This document shows positions 44,452-56,006 of a stretch of 64,000 nucleotides of DNA, piece by piece. The notes below the pieces were generated by a model that worked only from the letters and a program-made list of their open reading frames with translations, searched no databases and was not told the DNA's origin. This DNA is from Aaosphaeria pasadenensis (taxonomy: Eukaryota; Ascomycota; Dothideomycetes; Pleosporales): positions 638,947-702,946 of the forward strand of contig JAKLMB010000023.1 in assembly GCA_022813625.1 (NCBI GenBank), read 5' to 3'. The position numbers and the translations under genes are program-made. Every line of letters begins with the position of its first letter. Within the stretch, counting starts at the first letter, position 1.

Positions 44452-46625
44452 GGCGTATATGTGGAGGGCGGCTTGCTAGCTGTCATTGAAATTTGCAGGA
44501 GCCTGCGAAATGAAAGACGTTGTGGGCGGCTCGTGCTCGCGAAATGAGGTTGCTGCGCGGATGGCGCAGGTGGGCACCGTTCACAATGTATGAATTGTGT
44601 AGGCGGTACGGTACCGTGGTAACAGGATGTATAACTAACTCCGTACCTGGGTAGGTATTTGAGGATGGACAATTATCCAGCACAAAAGTTGTAGAAGGAA
44701 GGATGGATGACAGCACAAGATGGTAAGTGCAATAGTGGAAGTTTCCTGTGAAGATCAGACCAGGTATCTACGAGTATTACCTGTCAATTGCAATTCGGAG
44801 GCCGCGCTCATCCTGGGAGCAATAACTAATGAATGAATGGGGGGGAAGAGGAGACCGACGCGACAAGAGTCAAGACAAGACAAGACAAGACAAGGCAAGA
44901 AAAGGCAACGCAACGCAACACAACACAACACAACGGAAGCAGCATCAAGGAGCGCTATTACAGCAGCCTACGAATACATAACTAGATGCATGGATGTTTG
45001 GACCCTTTCACCAGAGAAAAAGGGGGCGTTGATGATCGATCTCGTGGGGACGGAGACGCTCTCCACCCCTCATAGAACCATGCCATACCATTCCTTTCCC
45101 GTACAACTTACAACTGCAAGGCCCGCATCTATAGTACTGCATCCATCCCATTTCCTGTCCGGTTGTATTTGGTACCGTAGTACTCCGTATCTTCCATGGA
45201 ATCTTACACAGTAACTACAGTTCTTTCCAGCCATGCAGGGCTCAGCGAGATTGAAAGGCTTCTTTCGCCTTCTCTGATTCGTCGTCGCCACCAGATGTCC
45301 GGGTTCCACGACGCCTGCTCACGGGTTCACGGGACCGTCATCCAGTCTGACTGTCTTATTACCAGGCACCCTATTAGATGGTTCTGTCTCCAGACTGCAA
45401 GGCTTACATTAATTTGACATGTAAACCACACAGCTTCTTCTAGAACCCTTCTCAAGCCCATTATTGAGCATGGAGATGTGTACGAATACTCAGATCAGGA
45501 GATGCTGGTGCTACTCAACTCCCGTGTATTTCTGTCTTGGTCCAATGCCATTGTCCACCAGGGTATCCTTCAATTCTGCTTGTGCTATTATACATACTCT
45601 TCGTGACCTTCAACTGTAGTAACTACCTGTAGTATCGCGGGTCGCAATGCAACACAATTGTTCTAGGCCTTGTACAAAACGCAATTTCATTAATTAGACT
45701 AATCTACTTGGCAATAAGCTTCGTTGAACCGTCTTCTTCGTCGTCACGTTTTACCAAAAAAGAGGACTTCTATCTGAAATCCATAATAGTTCTCCATAGA
45801 AAAGCAAGATAATCCTCGGTGGCTCCCTCCAATAATAGTCGGTCCTCCATTTGTCTGTCTCTTCCGCCCCCTGAACCGTGTGTCGCCCTTGCGTACGCCG
45901 CCACCATACACAACCAGACACTTCGCCGTATCACCACAGTAAGAATCCAGGGTTTCAACTTTCGAAGCATAACAAACAAATAACAAAACAAATGACAAAC
46001 TTTTCGTCTCAACTAGTTGTTGATACACGCCGGTTTGGGCAGACTACCTCCTAGTAAATATTGACTTTCATGCATTTGCGATTCATGATCTCCCCCTATT
46101 TCCTTTTCCGTAGAAAGCCCCGTTTAGCTCTCCACAAACACGCTAAACTGCTTTTCACGCCCATGTGATCTTGCTTTTGTGGAGGTTCTAGACGACAACG
46201 GTCGTGAGGAACTCTTAATAGGTGGACGATTATATGCTGGGATTCGGGAACACGACGCAGGGTGGATGAACATCTACTTGTTTTCCGTACTTCGTGCATC
46301 GTGGTGCTTCATCAAGTGCTAATAGTAGTGGCGAGCAATCAGCCTGATCGTGGAAAAATCTCCTTCAGCCGCACTTCTTTGTTCAGAAATTCTAATTGAG
46401 GAAATATAAGACTAGTAATTATCATATTGTAAAATTTGGACAAATTTGAGAGACGTAAGAGCAGTCACGACCTTCCGGATCGGGGTGGATGAAGTCATCT
46501 TTTAGTTTCGCTTTGGCAAAAGATTTCGATAGAATATTGCTATTCACATGTTATACGATGGAGCTTTACACATGTCAAACGAACATTATATGCACCAATA
46601 ACACAAGATTTATGCGAAACCTCAT
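44452..46625. other. Intergenic region with pentanucleotide repeat
   Basis: This holds the TBC gene promoter and the 3' side of the epoxide hydrolase gene. No gene was recognised; frames here are short. A simple repeat lies at 44868-44937. Confidence 0.55.
44868..44937. repeat. Pentanucleotide repeat (ACAAG / CAACA family)
   Basis: Tandem pentamers: several ACAAG units followed by GCAAC/ACAAC variants over about 70 bp. It is a microsatellite about 420 bp upstream of the TBC gene. Confidence 0.85.
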
Positions 46626-48051
46626 TCACGGTGAATAGAACTTGCCAAAGAACTCCCTGGTATCACTGACCATATCCTCAGGGCATTCCATACAGGCGAA
46701 ATGGCCACCGTGATCTCTCGCTACACGACATATCAGCACTGTTTGCTTGATTTCGAAACACATGCCAATCACTCACCTTTGTACCATTTCAAGTTCCCTG
46801 TCTCCCGCGCTCCAGTCTCAGGCACAGGATACGCATCGTACGGAAACGAACTCACCCCTAACGGGACCTTAATCAGGTTCTCCCTCTTCGCATTGAACTC
46901 TGTGTAAGCCTCGTGCCTCACGTTATTATAGTAGCACAGCGTACTCGTCATAATCGACGGCGGCGTGAAGAAATATAACGACAACGTCGCACATACATCA
47001 TCCACAAACCTCGTATCATCCAGCGTCGCAGGGCCGAGATTCGGATCAGCGAGCTCGTTGTACTTCTCGCCAACGAACATCATGATTCCCACTGGGGAGT
47101 CGTTGAACGCTACGCCGATTGTCTGCGGTCGGGTTCGCATCTCGATTGCGTAGCCCATGTGTCCTTCATACAATGGCTTCCCCATCCACCACTGTGCGCG
47201 ATCCATGGCATCCTGCTCTTTCGAGGTCAAGTTGATGTCTTTGGGGGGAGCCCCGGGACACATGTTTGTGTGGACGGCTTTGCAGGAGGGATATCGTCCA
47301 GAGCCTAGTTCGCGGATGACCCAGTGACCCCAGTCTCCCGCTTGCACAACGTAGGTGTCGTACCCGAGGCGTCTCATCAGCTCGTCGTATATCCGCGCTG
47401 TGTCTTGTAGTGTCCACCCTCGGGGAGGGCCTTGTGACCAGCAGAATCCGGGGAGGGAGGGAATCACGAGGTCGAAGAAGGGTGATGAATTGTCGTCTGG
47501 GTTGAGTAGGGGCTCCATGATGTTTTGGAATCTTCGTTAATGTCAAAAGAGTTCTCACGAGTGCTAGGAAGGTTTGTATTCGACTTACTCATAGAATGTT
47601 CCCGGCCATCCATGCACCAACAGCAAAGGAAATACTTCCCTCTTTGCCCTACCATCCGTCCGAGCCTTTTCATGGATGAAATGCAATTCCAACCCTTCGA
47701 TCTCAGTTTTGAAGTGCTTCCATCCAGCTATCTTCTCCTGTGCATCACTCCACGAGAATTTGTTCAACCAATGATCATACAATTTGTTAGTCCATTCCAA
47801 CGAAGGTCCTACGGATTTACAACAAGTTAGCGAACAATTGGTACATTGGTCAGGCGATGCGAAAGACGGGAGGCCAGCCGTAGTCACGAGATAGTACAGA
47901 GTACAGAGGAAACCAGTCGAGTCGTACCATAATCTTCTCCTGCGTCAGGAACGATTGACTGTGAGGGAAGTCTCGTGTCCCCTGGTTTTTGGAACAGTCT
48001 GTTGACTTCTTCTTGTGGTATGTTAAGATCGAACGGTTTGATGTCGGACAT
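46626..48051 (-). CDS. Epoxide hydrolase (microsomal/EHN type)
   Basis: Exons 48051-47928, 47808-47589, 47531-46777 and 46720-46626 total 1194 nt, 397 aa. The N-terminal EHN region (SDIKPFDLNIPQEEVNRL, WTNKLYDHWLNKFSW) precedes an alpha/beta-hydrolase fold. The oxyanion motif HGWPG is at 107-111. The nucleophile is Asp181 in VVQAGDWGHWV and the catalytic His is 373 in RDHGGHFACME. It opens epoxides to diols via an aspartyl ester. No N-terminal membrane anchor is seen, so it may be soluble. Introns are 119, 57 and 56 bp. The last exon, which supplies the catalytic His, is only 95 nt and is lost if the third intron is not spliced. Confidence 0.92.
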
Positions 48052-49752
48052 GATATCAGCTGCTGTGTGTCCTTCTCCGTTGCGCAGGTAGTTATCTCGA
48101 GAGCTGTAAATGAATCAATGGTACTCCCACGCTATCTTTTGTAATGAAAGAATATCTACAATATCATCAATCTGTACATTCGGTAGAGTTATAAATGCAC
48201 TCTCTTTGGTGAATTCGTAGTGTTCAAGGGCAGATTCGCCCCCGCACTAATTACGAATATACAGCGTCATGTCCGAAAAGTAACGAAGCGGACGTCATGA
48301 TTGAGGAGGGAACGGCGCAAATCATTATGGTGCAGACTTTTCAACTACTAGTGAAATGAATTGATTTTCTATATGAAATGAAGATACTTGTTTGAACATG
48401 TTTTTGCAGCTTATCAATCTGAGACCGAATGTGGACGATCTATATAACAGACCACACAAGATTCCGCGTCAGAAAATACAGATTGAAAGTTAGAGTTCAA
48501 CTTTAATCATTATCATAATCATAATTGATTATTTCTGTCTTTTTTATTTCAGGAAAATGAAGGAATGTTTCCTTGGTGTAGGACACGAAGATCTGATAAA
48601 ATATTTACAATAACCGCCATCATTATGACGCTCTATTTAGTACATTAACAATTCTAGAAAAAAATTGTGTCTAGACTTTGGAAGTGGGACACTCACTGTG
48701 TCATAACCAGATAATCATAATCTTGTTCACCCGTGCAGCAATTCCATTCGGAATTTCTCGTACAGTGCCGCTTCTGAAAATAAGTAAATATCAAATGTCA
48801 TATATCAAACATCACATTCATCATCCAATGCAACTATTTCAACGTCGATCTGCACGCACCAAGTTGATAAAGTATTTTAATCACCATGCTTTAACATACC
48901 TTCAGGACTTTTGGCAAGCTCAGTAGACATTAATGTCACAGTTCCAACCGTTCTGGGTGAATGCCCCACAGAGCAGACTTGCTCTCGCCTCCCCAACCGT
49001 CTTACATATCGGCTCGAAGCTGAAACCAAACCCAGTGACCAGTAGCTATTGGCCAAATGAAGCATTGAAATGGCACAACTCATAGGAATTACCCCATCTC
49101 ATCGAAGAAAGCATTGACGATATGGAGTTACTCACGTAGAGATTACGACTGTGTCTTTAATTTGCGTCAGTGAAAAGCGAAGTGGTGTAGTCGCGGCATG
49201 TTTTTCTATTTGGTGAATTTTCATGTGTTTGAAATTACTTTTAAGATGTGCAATATGAGAATGACATTCGCTGCCGCTATTGTTCCATTGTTTTCGTAAC
49301 GCTTCCCTGTCTAGAGATCGCATTAGTTTAAGTGACAATACATTGGACTATATAAGCATAGCACAGCTAAAGGATAATGTATTGGTATAAAATAATGGTA
49401 CGTGATTGTTGTGATGCTCCGCTCTGTTTGAATAGGTCAGGGTTGATATCAGACTGTTCCCTATATTCTGCCATTCGTTCGATGTCACGATTGAGAGACA
49501 CGGTAGGGATCAATCTTTGGAACATAACTCAAGTATCTCTTTGAAGAAAGATAAGGTAATGTAACCAAAAGAGGAGTGTAGTAAACGACCTAATGATACA
49601 ACTTAACGCAATATAAAACCCTTCCAAAAAGTCCCAATAAGGTATCTCAAAAGGCAGACCAGTTCCCATTCCAAAAGCGCCCAGTCCGAATCAATGCCAA
49701 ATCCCAAAACAAGCAAAGACGTTAAACCGTTAAACCCCATTCATGAAGCTTA
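48052..49752. other. Intergenic region
   Basis: About 1.7 kb, AT-leaning in its first half, between the epoxide hydrolase start and the 3' end of the RING gene. Only short chance frames were found, and no repeat or RNA gene. Confidence 0.55.
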
Positions 49753-50755
49753 TCATCTCATTTCCTGACTCCTTCCCTCTTCTCGCGTTGCGGCGGAATC
49801 GCTTCGGATCCCCGCATTCCCCTCCTCCATATCTCTCTCCCTAACAACTCGCTCCTCCACCATCTGCCCAACATCCTTCTCCTTCTCCTCCGGAACAACG
49901 TAGTACGCTGCCCTGCAGATCGGACAGCTGTACTTCCGGATCCGACACCATGACACCAGACACTCCTCGTGGAACTCGTGACCGCAGACTTTCAGGCGGA
50001 GGATCTGTTCTGGCTTTTCGAGTGTGTCGTGGACGGATAAAGAGGACGATGGTGAGAGATTGTACAGTGATCCTGGGTTTGGGGATGGAGTGTCGGTGGT
50101 AGTGTTGGCACTGTCATTGCGGTGATGTTGGATTTTCGCTGGCGCGGGTGGTGCTGGAGAGTGTAAGGTCGAGAGGCATATCGCGCTTGGGAGATGTTAG
50201 TCTGATTCTTTTCTTTGACGGGAAGATGTAAAAACCGTACCATTCCCTTTCCAAAATGGAGATTACCTCCGTGCAGGCGGTTTTCTCGCAATCGTCGCTC
50301 ACGCAGGACGTAGTTGACGCGGTTTGGCTCGAGAGACTCGATATTTCCGTCGCACTTTCTAGTTTCTTCCTTGCTTCATCTCTGCTGTCGGCTGGCTTCC
50401 TAGTTTTCGATGCTCGTTCCTGCCGTGCTTCGTTACCAGGCTGTCGTCTCGAAGTCTGACGTCTCCGGGCCAAGTACACGCACATGCTGTATGTGTCGTT
50501 AGCGCTAGGTCCTGCATAGCGAATAAATCACACAAGTCCATTCTGATATGATCACAATGTAACGAAATAGGAAATAGAGAATTCTTACAAAGGACCAATC
50601 AAAAATACGATGAAAAGCGGGACCAGGAAACCTATCGCCGTCGGCGAAAGACTGTGGTTTTCCTTCGCACCGGAATCCGTATTCTCGATTCTTCGCGCTT
50701 CAAGGGCATGGCTAGCCAGAGAGGTTATCTCATGCCTCATCTTGATCGCCTGCAT
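49753..50755 (-). CDS. Membrane-anchored RING-H2 protein
   Basis: Exons 50755-50589, 50486-50241 and 50185-49753 total 846 nt, 281 aa. One transmembrane helix spans about 41-60 (IGFLVPLFIVFLIGPFMCVY) and is followed by a basic stop-transfer LARRRQ. The RING has Cys138-x2-Cys141, then Cys205-x-His207-x2-His210-x2-Cys213 and Cys225-x2-Cys228 (VCGHEFHEEC, SCPIC). The loop between the second and third ligands is 63 residues, clearly longer than usual. Only correct splicing of the 55-bp intron at 50186-50240 creates the first Cys. It is likely an E3 ubiquitin ligase at a secretory or vacuolar membrane. The start may lie further upstream if an extra exon exists. Confidence 0.82.
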
Positions 50756-52644
50756 TTCGACCGCACAATTCCCAGCCCACGTCTGTTGATCCGCTGTCCC
50801 CTACTGCAGGCTCTTTGTGCTTTCCTCACGATGACGCACGCGATTTCCAATACCCCGCAATGGAAATGATACTGGAACCAACGGCGACAGGGAAGGCAGA
50901 CAATACGGCTATGCAACAATGATGCGGAATCGCCCGTCAGGCTGACCGGGAACGGCAATATCGGCACAGATTGTATGCAACCCAGTTATACGCCGCGTAC
51001 ACCTCAGCACGGAATATTGCTATGGGAAAAACAAAGACGTCAGGCAAGACACGAGTTTTGTTTTGTTCGTCCTTGTTCTGTTTCGTCGATGCCCCTCTTT
51101 TCCCGGAAGTGGTCAGACTGTGTTGCTTTGCGTGGATTCTCCTAATGGCGTAGCTATCGTGTGTAATGACGCCGGTCCTCATGCGTGGAACTCGGCACAG
51201 GAGGCAACTTTGAAGTATTGCTATTTCGATGGGATCCTATGGCCCTTTGTGTACACGCGTGTACGATTACATCCGTCTCTTTGCTTCAATCAACCGCCAC
51301 ATTCAATCAGTCAAGGGTCGATCAGGCCAACGTTAAGGATGTTCGAATTCCACGAGAGGCGATATGGTATAATATTGTTCGGTTCGCCATGCGAAATGTA
51401 AGACAGGTCGTTTTTTCGTTCGTTCAACATCAGCCACAGACTGCCATGCGGAGGGGGAGACCCAGTTACATTTATCCTCTTTCCCATGACAGACTGCGCG
51501 TGCTGGCATAGAAATCCCAAGTCCACCTCCCAAGACAATTCATGCTGAGCCACATATCCATCTCGTGAGCGAAGGGTCTTGAGGGTTCTTGAGAGGACTT
51601 GGCAAGGGCCTGAGCCTTGTTTGTTGGTATAGTTGCGGCTTGTGGTGCGAACGAGTGACTATGATTGATTCCTTGCCTATCTGGCGTGGGTCGCTGGAGA
51701 TTCCTGGCTGGTCAATTGCGTGTTGGCAATAGAGGCAGCTATGCACCCGGTGGATGTCGGCACGCATGAGGCTCTCTCCGCTTTTGCCATGCTGGGATCC
51801 TTTTCGAAAGTTGAATCCTCGAACCAGGTCCCAAGACTGCTCCAGAGGTTCGTAGTTCGAACGGTGGCTGGGCTGACGGAATGTTGATACCACTTTCGGC
51901 CGGACTAGAGCGACTAAGCGAGACAGTTCCTCCACTAAGCGCGCATGGGACGAAATGCCACGACCAGCCAAGGAGTTCTCGGGCTTGGGACGGAAGAAAT
52001 GCCAAGTAGCGGGGCGGGGTGGGATGATCTTTTACGAATGCACAGGCGCATGGACCGAACGATTGCGGGCTTGTTCGATACGAGGAGGCCTTGTACATGT
52101 TCGTTTCGCTATGCACATGCCCCAAATCCACCTCACCAGTTGAGTAATGGCGGTTGGTCACGCTCCCCTCCCTTTTGCGGGGTATCCAGCTCTCAAGTAT
52201 CAAGCCAACTCGCTCTTTGCTTGATCATCATCTTGGCTGTCCTTTAGAAACTTATAGAAACAGACTCTTTTCTAGGCGAGGTTGCTACCGGGTTGGTCGA
52301 TACTGTTGTGGATATGAGTTGGACTCTATCGCGCAAGATGATTATGATATATATAGATTTGTATTGGCTTATGAACAACAGTAGTGATATCTAGCTTAAA
52401 ATCATTAATCAACATTATTGAAGAAAGCCCTTCTACTCCCGCCAAATCAAGGAGGAGGCTTCTCATGAGGCAACGAAGCCTGGTTTTAAACGCCGCATGC
52501 AATAAAAACATCGTGTTCACCAAAGCGGACACTCTCGTCAGCCTTTCTCATGGCCATCAGTAATCTGTTCATAGTATTTCATCCAACATCCTTCTGCTAG
52601 CGTTCTCCAAGCAGGCATTCTTCTTGAGATATGCTAGCAAGTGC
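50756..52644. other. Intergenic region
   Basis: About 1.9 kb between the RING gene promoter and the ENA ATPase 3' end. Overlapping frames occur on both strands (51100-52250) but none has a recognisable domain or splice support. Confidence 0.5.
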
Positions 52645-55600
52645 TCATCGCTTCTCTTCCTCGTCCGTGCTGACAGCCGTCGAGAGATACCTCTCGAAGA
52701 CCCTCTGCTCGAGATCAATGCTGCCCCTCCTGATGCCTGCCTTCGAATCGCGTCTCCTGAAGAACACACGCTTGCCCCACTTCCAAGCCTCAATACCGAG
52801 GAAGAAGAGAATGGTAGCAACAAAGACAATGCCCCACTCCCAGCTGATACCCTTGTGCTTGAAGACAGTGTCACTGATGACGGGAATGTAGAGAACTGGG
52901 AAGATGGTGATGAAACCGGCCATGATGGAGATGAAGAGGAACTTGTTACGCCAGACATCCAAGAACCACTGCGTGAAGTACTTCTTAGATCCGGGTTGCA
53001 TCATAAAGAACGAGCGGCGCATATCCACCATCTGCCATGCAAGGAAGAGCGAGAACCATGTGAGACAGGCAAAGCAAGTAGCTCGAGCGCGGAAGACAGT
53101 GTCGCAAGCTTCAGAATAGGAGTCGTTGCAGTTGACGCCGAGGTTTCCATCACCCCAGGCGTTCAGAACAAGCGTGAAGGAGGCGAGGCAGAGAGCGGCG
53201 ATCCATAGACCGTAGGCGAGCATATCAAACATAACTTCCAGAGTGAAAACACCGCGTTTGAGCTAGTAATGTAGTCAGTATCGATTTTATTCAAATAGGA
53301 AATTGCGTATTTGCTTACCGATTGAGGAGGTCGCGACAAAACATCTGGTGCTGCGATCTCGAATCCGAGACCCATGTCAGGAAGACCGGAAGTAATCATG
53401 ATGATCCACATAACTTCAACGGGGGAAAGAGGGAAGACCGAGAGACCGCTCTCATCCTTGAAGACAAGTCCAATGAGCAATGTGCATGCCTGAGCAATAT
53501 TCTGGGCGAGCAAATGGAGGATGAACTTCTGAATGTTATCGAACATGCGGCGGCCTTCCTCGATGGCGTTAAGAATAGATGCAAAATTATCGTCTGTAAG
53601 AACGATGTCGGAGGCATCCTTGGCAACATCTGAACCAGTACCCATACCAATACCAACATCGGCACGTTTGAGGGATGGCGAATCGTTGACTCCGTCACCA
53701 GTCATGGCAGCGAAACACTTCCTTCGGTGAAGGGCATCAATCATGCGTACTTTAGTAGTAGGGGCGCATCGAGCGATAACCAAAGGAAGTAGGGGCAGAG
53801 CATCGATTTCGTCATCAGAGAGCTTGTCGAATGCACCAGCAGTCATGACCATGGCGTCAGTAACATCTTTGGCAAGAGTGCTCATGTTGGATGGCAAGAT
53901 TCCAACTTCGGCAGCGATAGCACGAGCAGTTCCGGGGTGATCACCCGTAAGCATATGGACCTGAATACCAGCCTTCTGGCACTGGCGCACTGAGCGAGCA
54001 GATTCGGGGCGAGGGGGATCATAGAGACCAACAAGACCGCGGAAGGTCAAGCCATCCTCGACTCCGTTGCGGTCGATTTCCTGGCCCTTGGTGTAGGTAC
54101 CGTTCCACTCCTTGCTTGCGAGTGCGAGGACACGAAGGCCGAGAGCAGCAAGAGACTCCATATTGGCCAGGATATCATCGCGGATGGCATCAGTCATCTC
54201 AGCGGCGGTTTCAGATTCTCCATTGAAGTAGTCGGTGCAAGAGTAGATCACTCGCTCGACAGCGCCCTTGGTGAAAACGTATTTCTTGTCGCTGGCAGTT
54301 TCCTCGAAGATGACGGACATCTTCTTCACAGTAGAGTCAAAGGGAAATTCGGCAATCTGCTTCCACTTTGGAGATTCGCCGGAGGTATAGTTGAGGCGGT
54401 TCCATTCGAATCGAGAAGCGAACACTTGGATAGCGATTTCGGTGGGATCACCACGGGCGTGCCACTCGCCGCCCTCGGCTTTGTGGACGTTGGCGAGATT
54501 GGCAAGCGAAGCAATCTTCAAATAGTTTAGCAAATGCTCGTTACCCTCCAGAAGCTCGTTGTGCGAGACTGCTGGTTCCTCACGCTCGAAGTCGATTTCT
54601 TTCGGTGGTTTGGCAGTGAAGCTGAGATCACCAATGGTGGGGTTGAAGGGATCGTTGGTTGATCCGACGGAATAAGTACCCTTGGCGGGAATCCAGGCCT
54701 TCTTTGCAACCATTTTTCCTTGAGTTAGTGTACCGGTCTTGTCGGAGCAAATGTCGGTAACACCGCCCAGGGCTTCAAGAGACTTGAGGTTTCGGACAAT
54801 GACGTGCCTATCGACCATGCGCTTAGTTCCAGCAGCCATAGTGATGGTCAAGACGACGATAAGCGAAGCGGGAATCATGGAAAGACCAGTTGCGACGGCG
54901 TAAATGATAACCTCCTGATTGTTCACAAACTTATTGGCACCGAGAACAATGATGGCGCAGACGACGGCGATACCGAAGAGGAGCAGCGCGAGCCGGGAAA
55001 GCTTCTTCTGGAGAGGGGTACCAACATTGACACCAAGGAAGTGACCAATGGCATCAGTGACAGTCAAACCCCAGGCTTGGGCATATCGGTGAGGCTTCGC
55101 GGTTCCGTCAGGCTTGCGCTTGACTTCACGAACGCGAGAACCTTTCTGGCGAAGGGAGGCGGCGATGGATCCAATCTCAGTGTACATTCCAGTAGCAAAG
55201 ACGACTCCACGAGCACGTCCCTTGGTAACGGTGGAAGAGCTGTAGGCAACATTCAAACGGTCACCGGGGCCAGTGTCCTCATCGAAGGTGGCTTCTGCGT
55301 CTTTATTCACGGGTAGAGATTCTCCAGTGAGGAGTGCCTCATCCGTCTCGAAATTGAGTGCTTCGATCAAACTGAAGAAAGTGTTAGTATTAATTTTCCG
55401 ATGATAGTGACACAATTTGCGAGTTACTCACCGAACATCTGCAGGAATGGTGTCACCAGTCTTCATTTCGACCATGTCACCAGGTACGATCTGAACCGTA
55501 GCGACAGTGCAGTTCTTTCCGCCGCGAATGGCGCTGGCAGTAGGCGAACTAAGCGATCGCAAAGAGTCCATTGTCTTTTCAGCATTGAACTCCTGCCAGA

Positions 55601-56006
55601 AGCCCACAATCACGTTAAGCAGGATGATAGCAGTTACTACACCACCTTCAATCCACGATTTGATTCCAAAACTGACACCCATAGCAAGAAGAAGCACCTG
55701 ATAAGGTTGTTAGTGTGACTGAAAGCGATAATTGGGTGAAAATCGGGGAAAGCTCACCAAAGTCATGGCGTTAGCTACTTGTCGTAGCAAGATTTTACCA
55801 GGCTGAACGCCCTTATCTTCTCCAAGATCATTGTTACCAAACTCTTGGAGGCGTTTCTCTGCCTCTGCCTCGCTCAAACCCTCATCGGGGTTGCATCCTG
55901 TCTCTTGGATGACTTGTTCGAAGGGCAGAGCATGTGCTGGTTTGGTGAGAGGCTTGTTGGACTGTCCGGAGACATGCCCCTCGAGAGACGGTCCTGTCTT
56001 TCCCAT
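52645..56006 (-). CDS. ENA-type (P-type IID) Na+/K+ exporting ATPase
   Basis: Exons 56006-55758, 55697-55432, 55371-53319 and 53262-52645 total 3186 nt, 1061 aa. The cation-ATPase N-terminus (PFEQVIQETGCNPDEGLSEA) is present. The actuator TGES is at 187-190, and M4 has MIPASLIVVLTITMAAG. The phosphorylated Asp382 lies in CSDKTGTLTQGKMVAKKAW, and the hinge is TGDGVNDSPSLKRADVGIGM. The long polar insert near 250-285 and the M4 sequence are typical of fungal ENA pumps rather than SERCA or PMR1. The pump expels Na+ (and K+) at the plasma membrane, important at high salt and alkaline pH. The C-terminal exon supplies the last membrane helices. The promoter has paired PacC-like sites. Confidence 0.92.

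Noticed and set aside
51341..51360. gttcgaattcc resembling a tRNA B box
   Set aside because: There is no pairing stem around it and no cloverleaf.
51739..52203. Overlapping frames on both strands upstream of the RING gene
   Set aside because: Neither strand gives a plausible protein, and no splice pattern was found.
52624..53208. 194-aa frame on the plus strand
   Set aside because: It is antisense to the last exon of the ENA ATPase.
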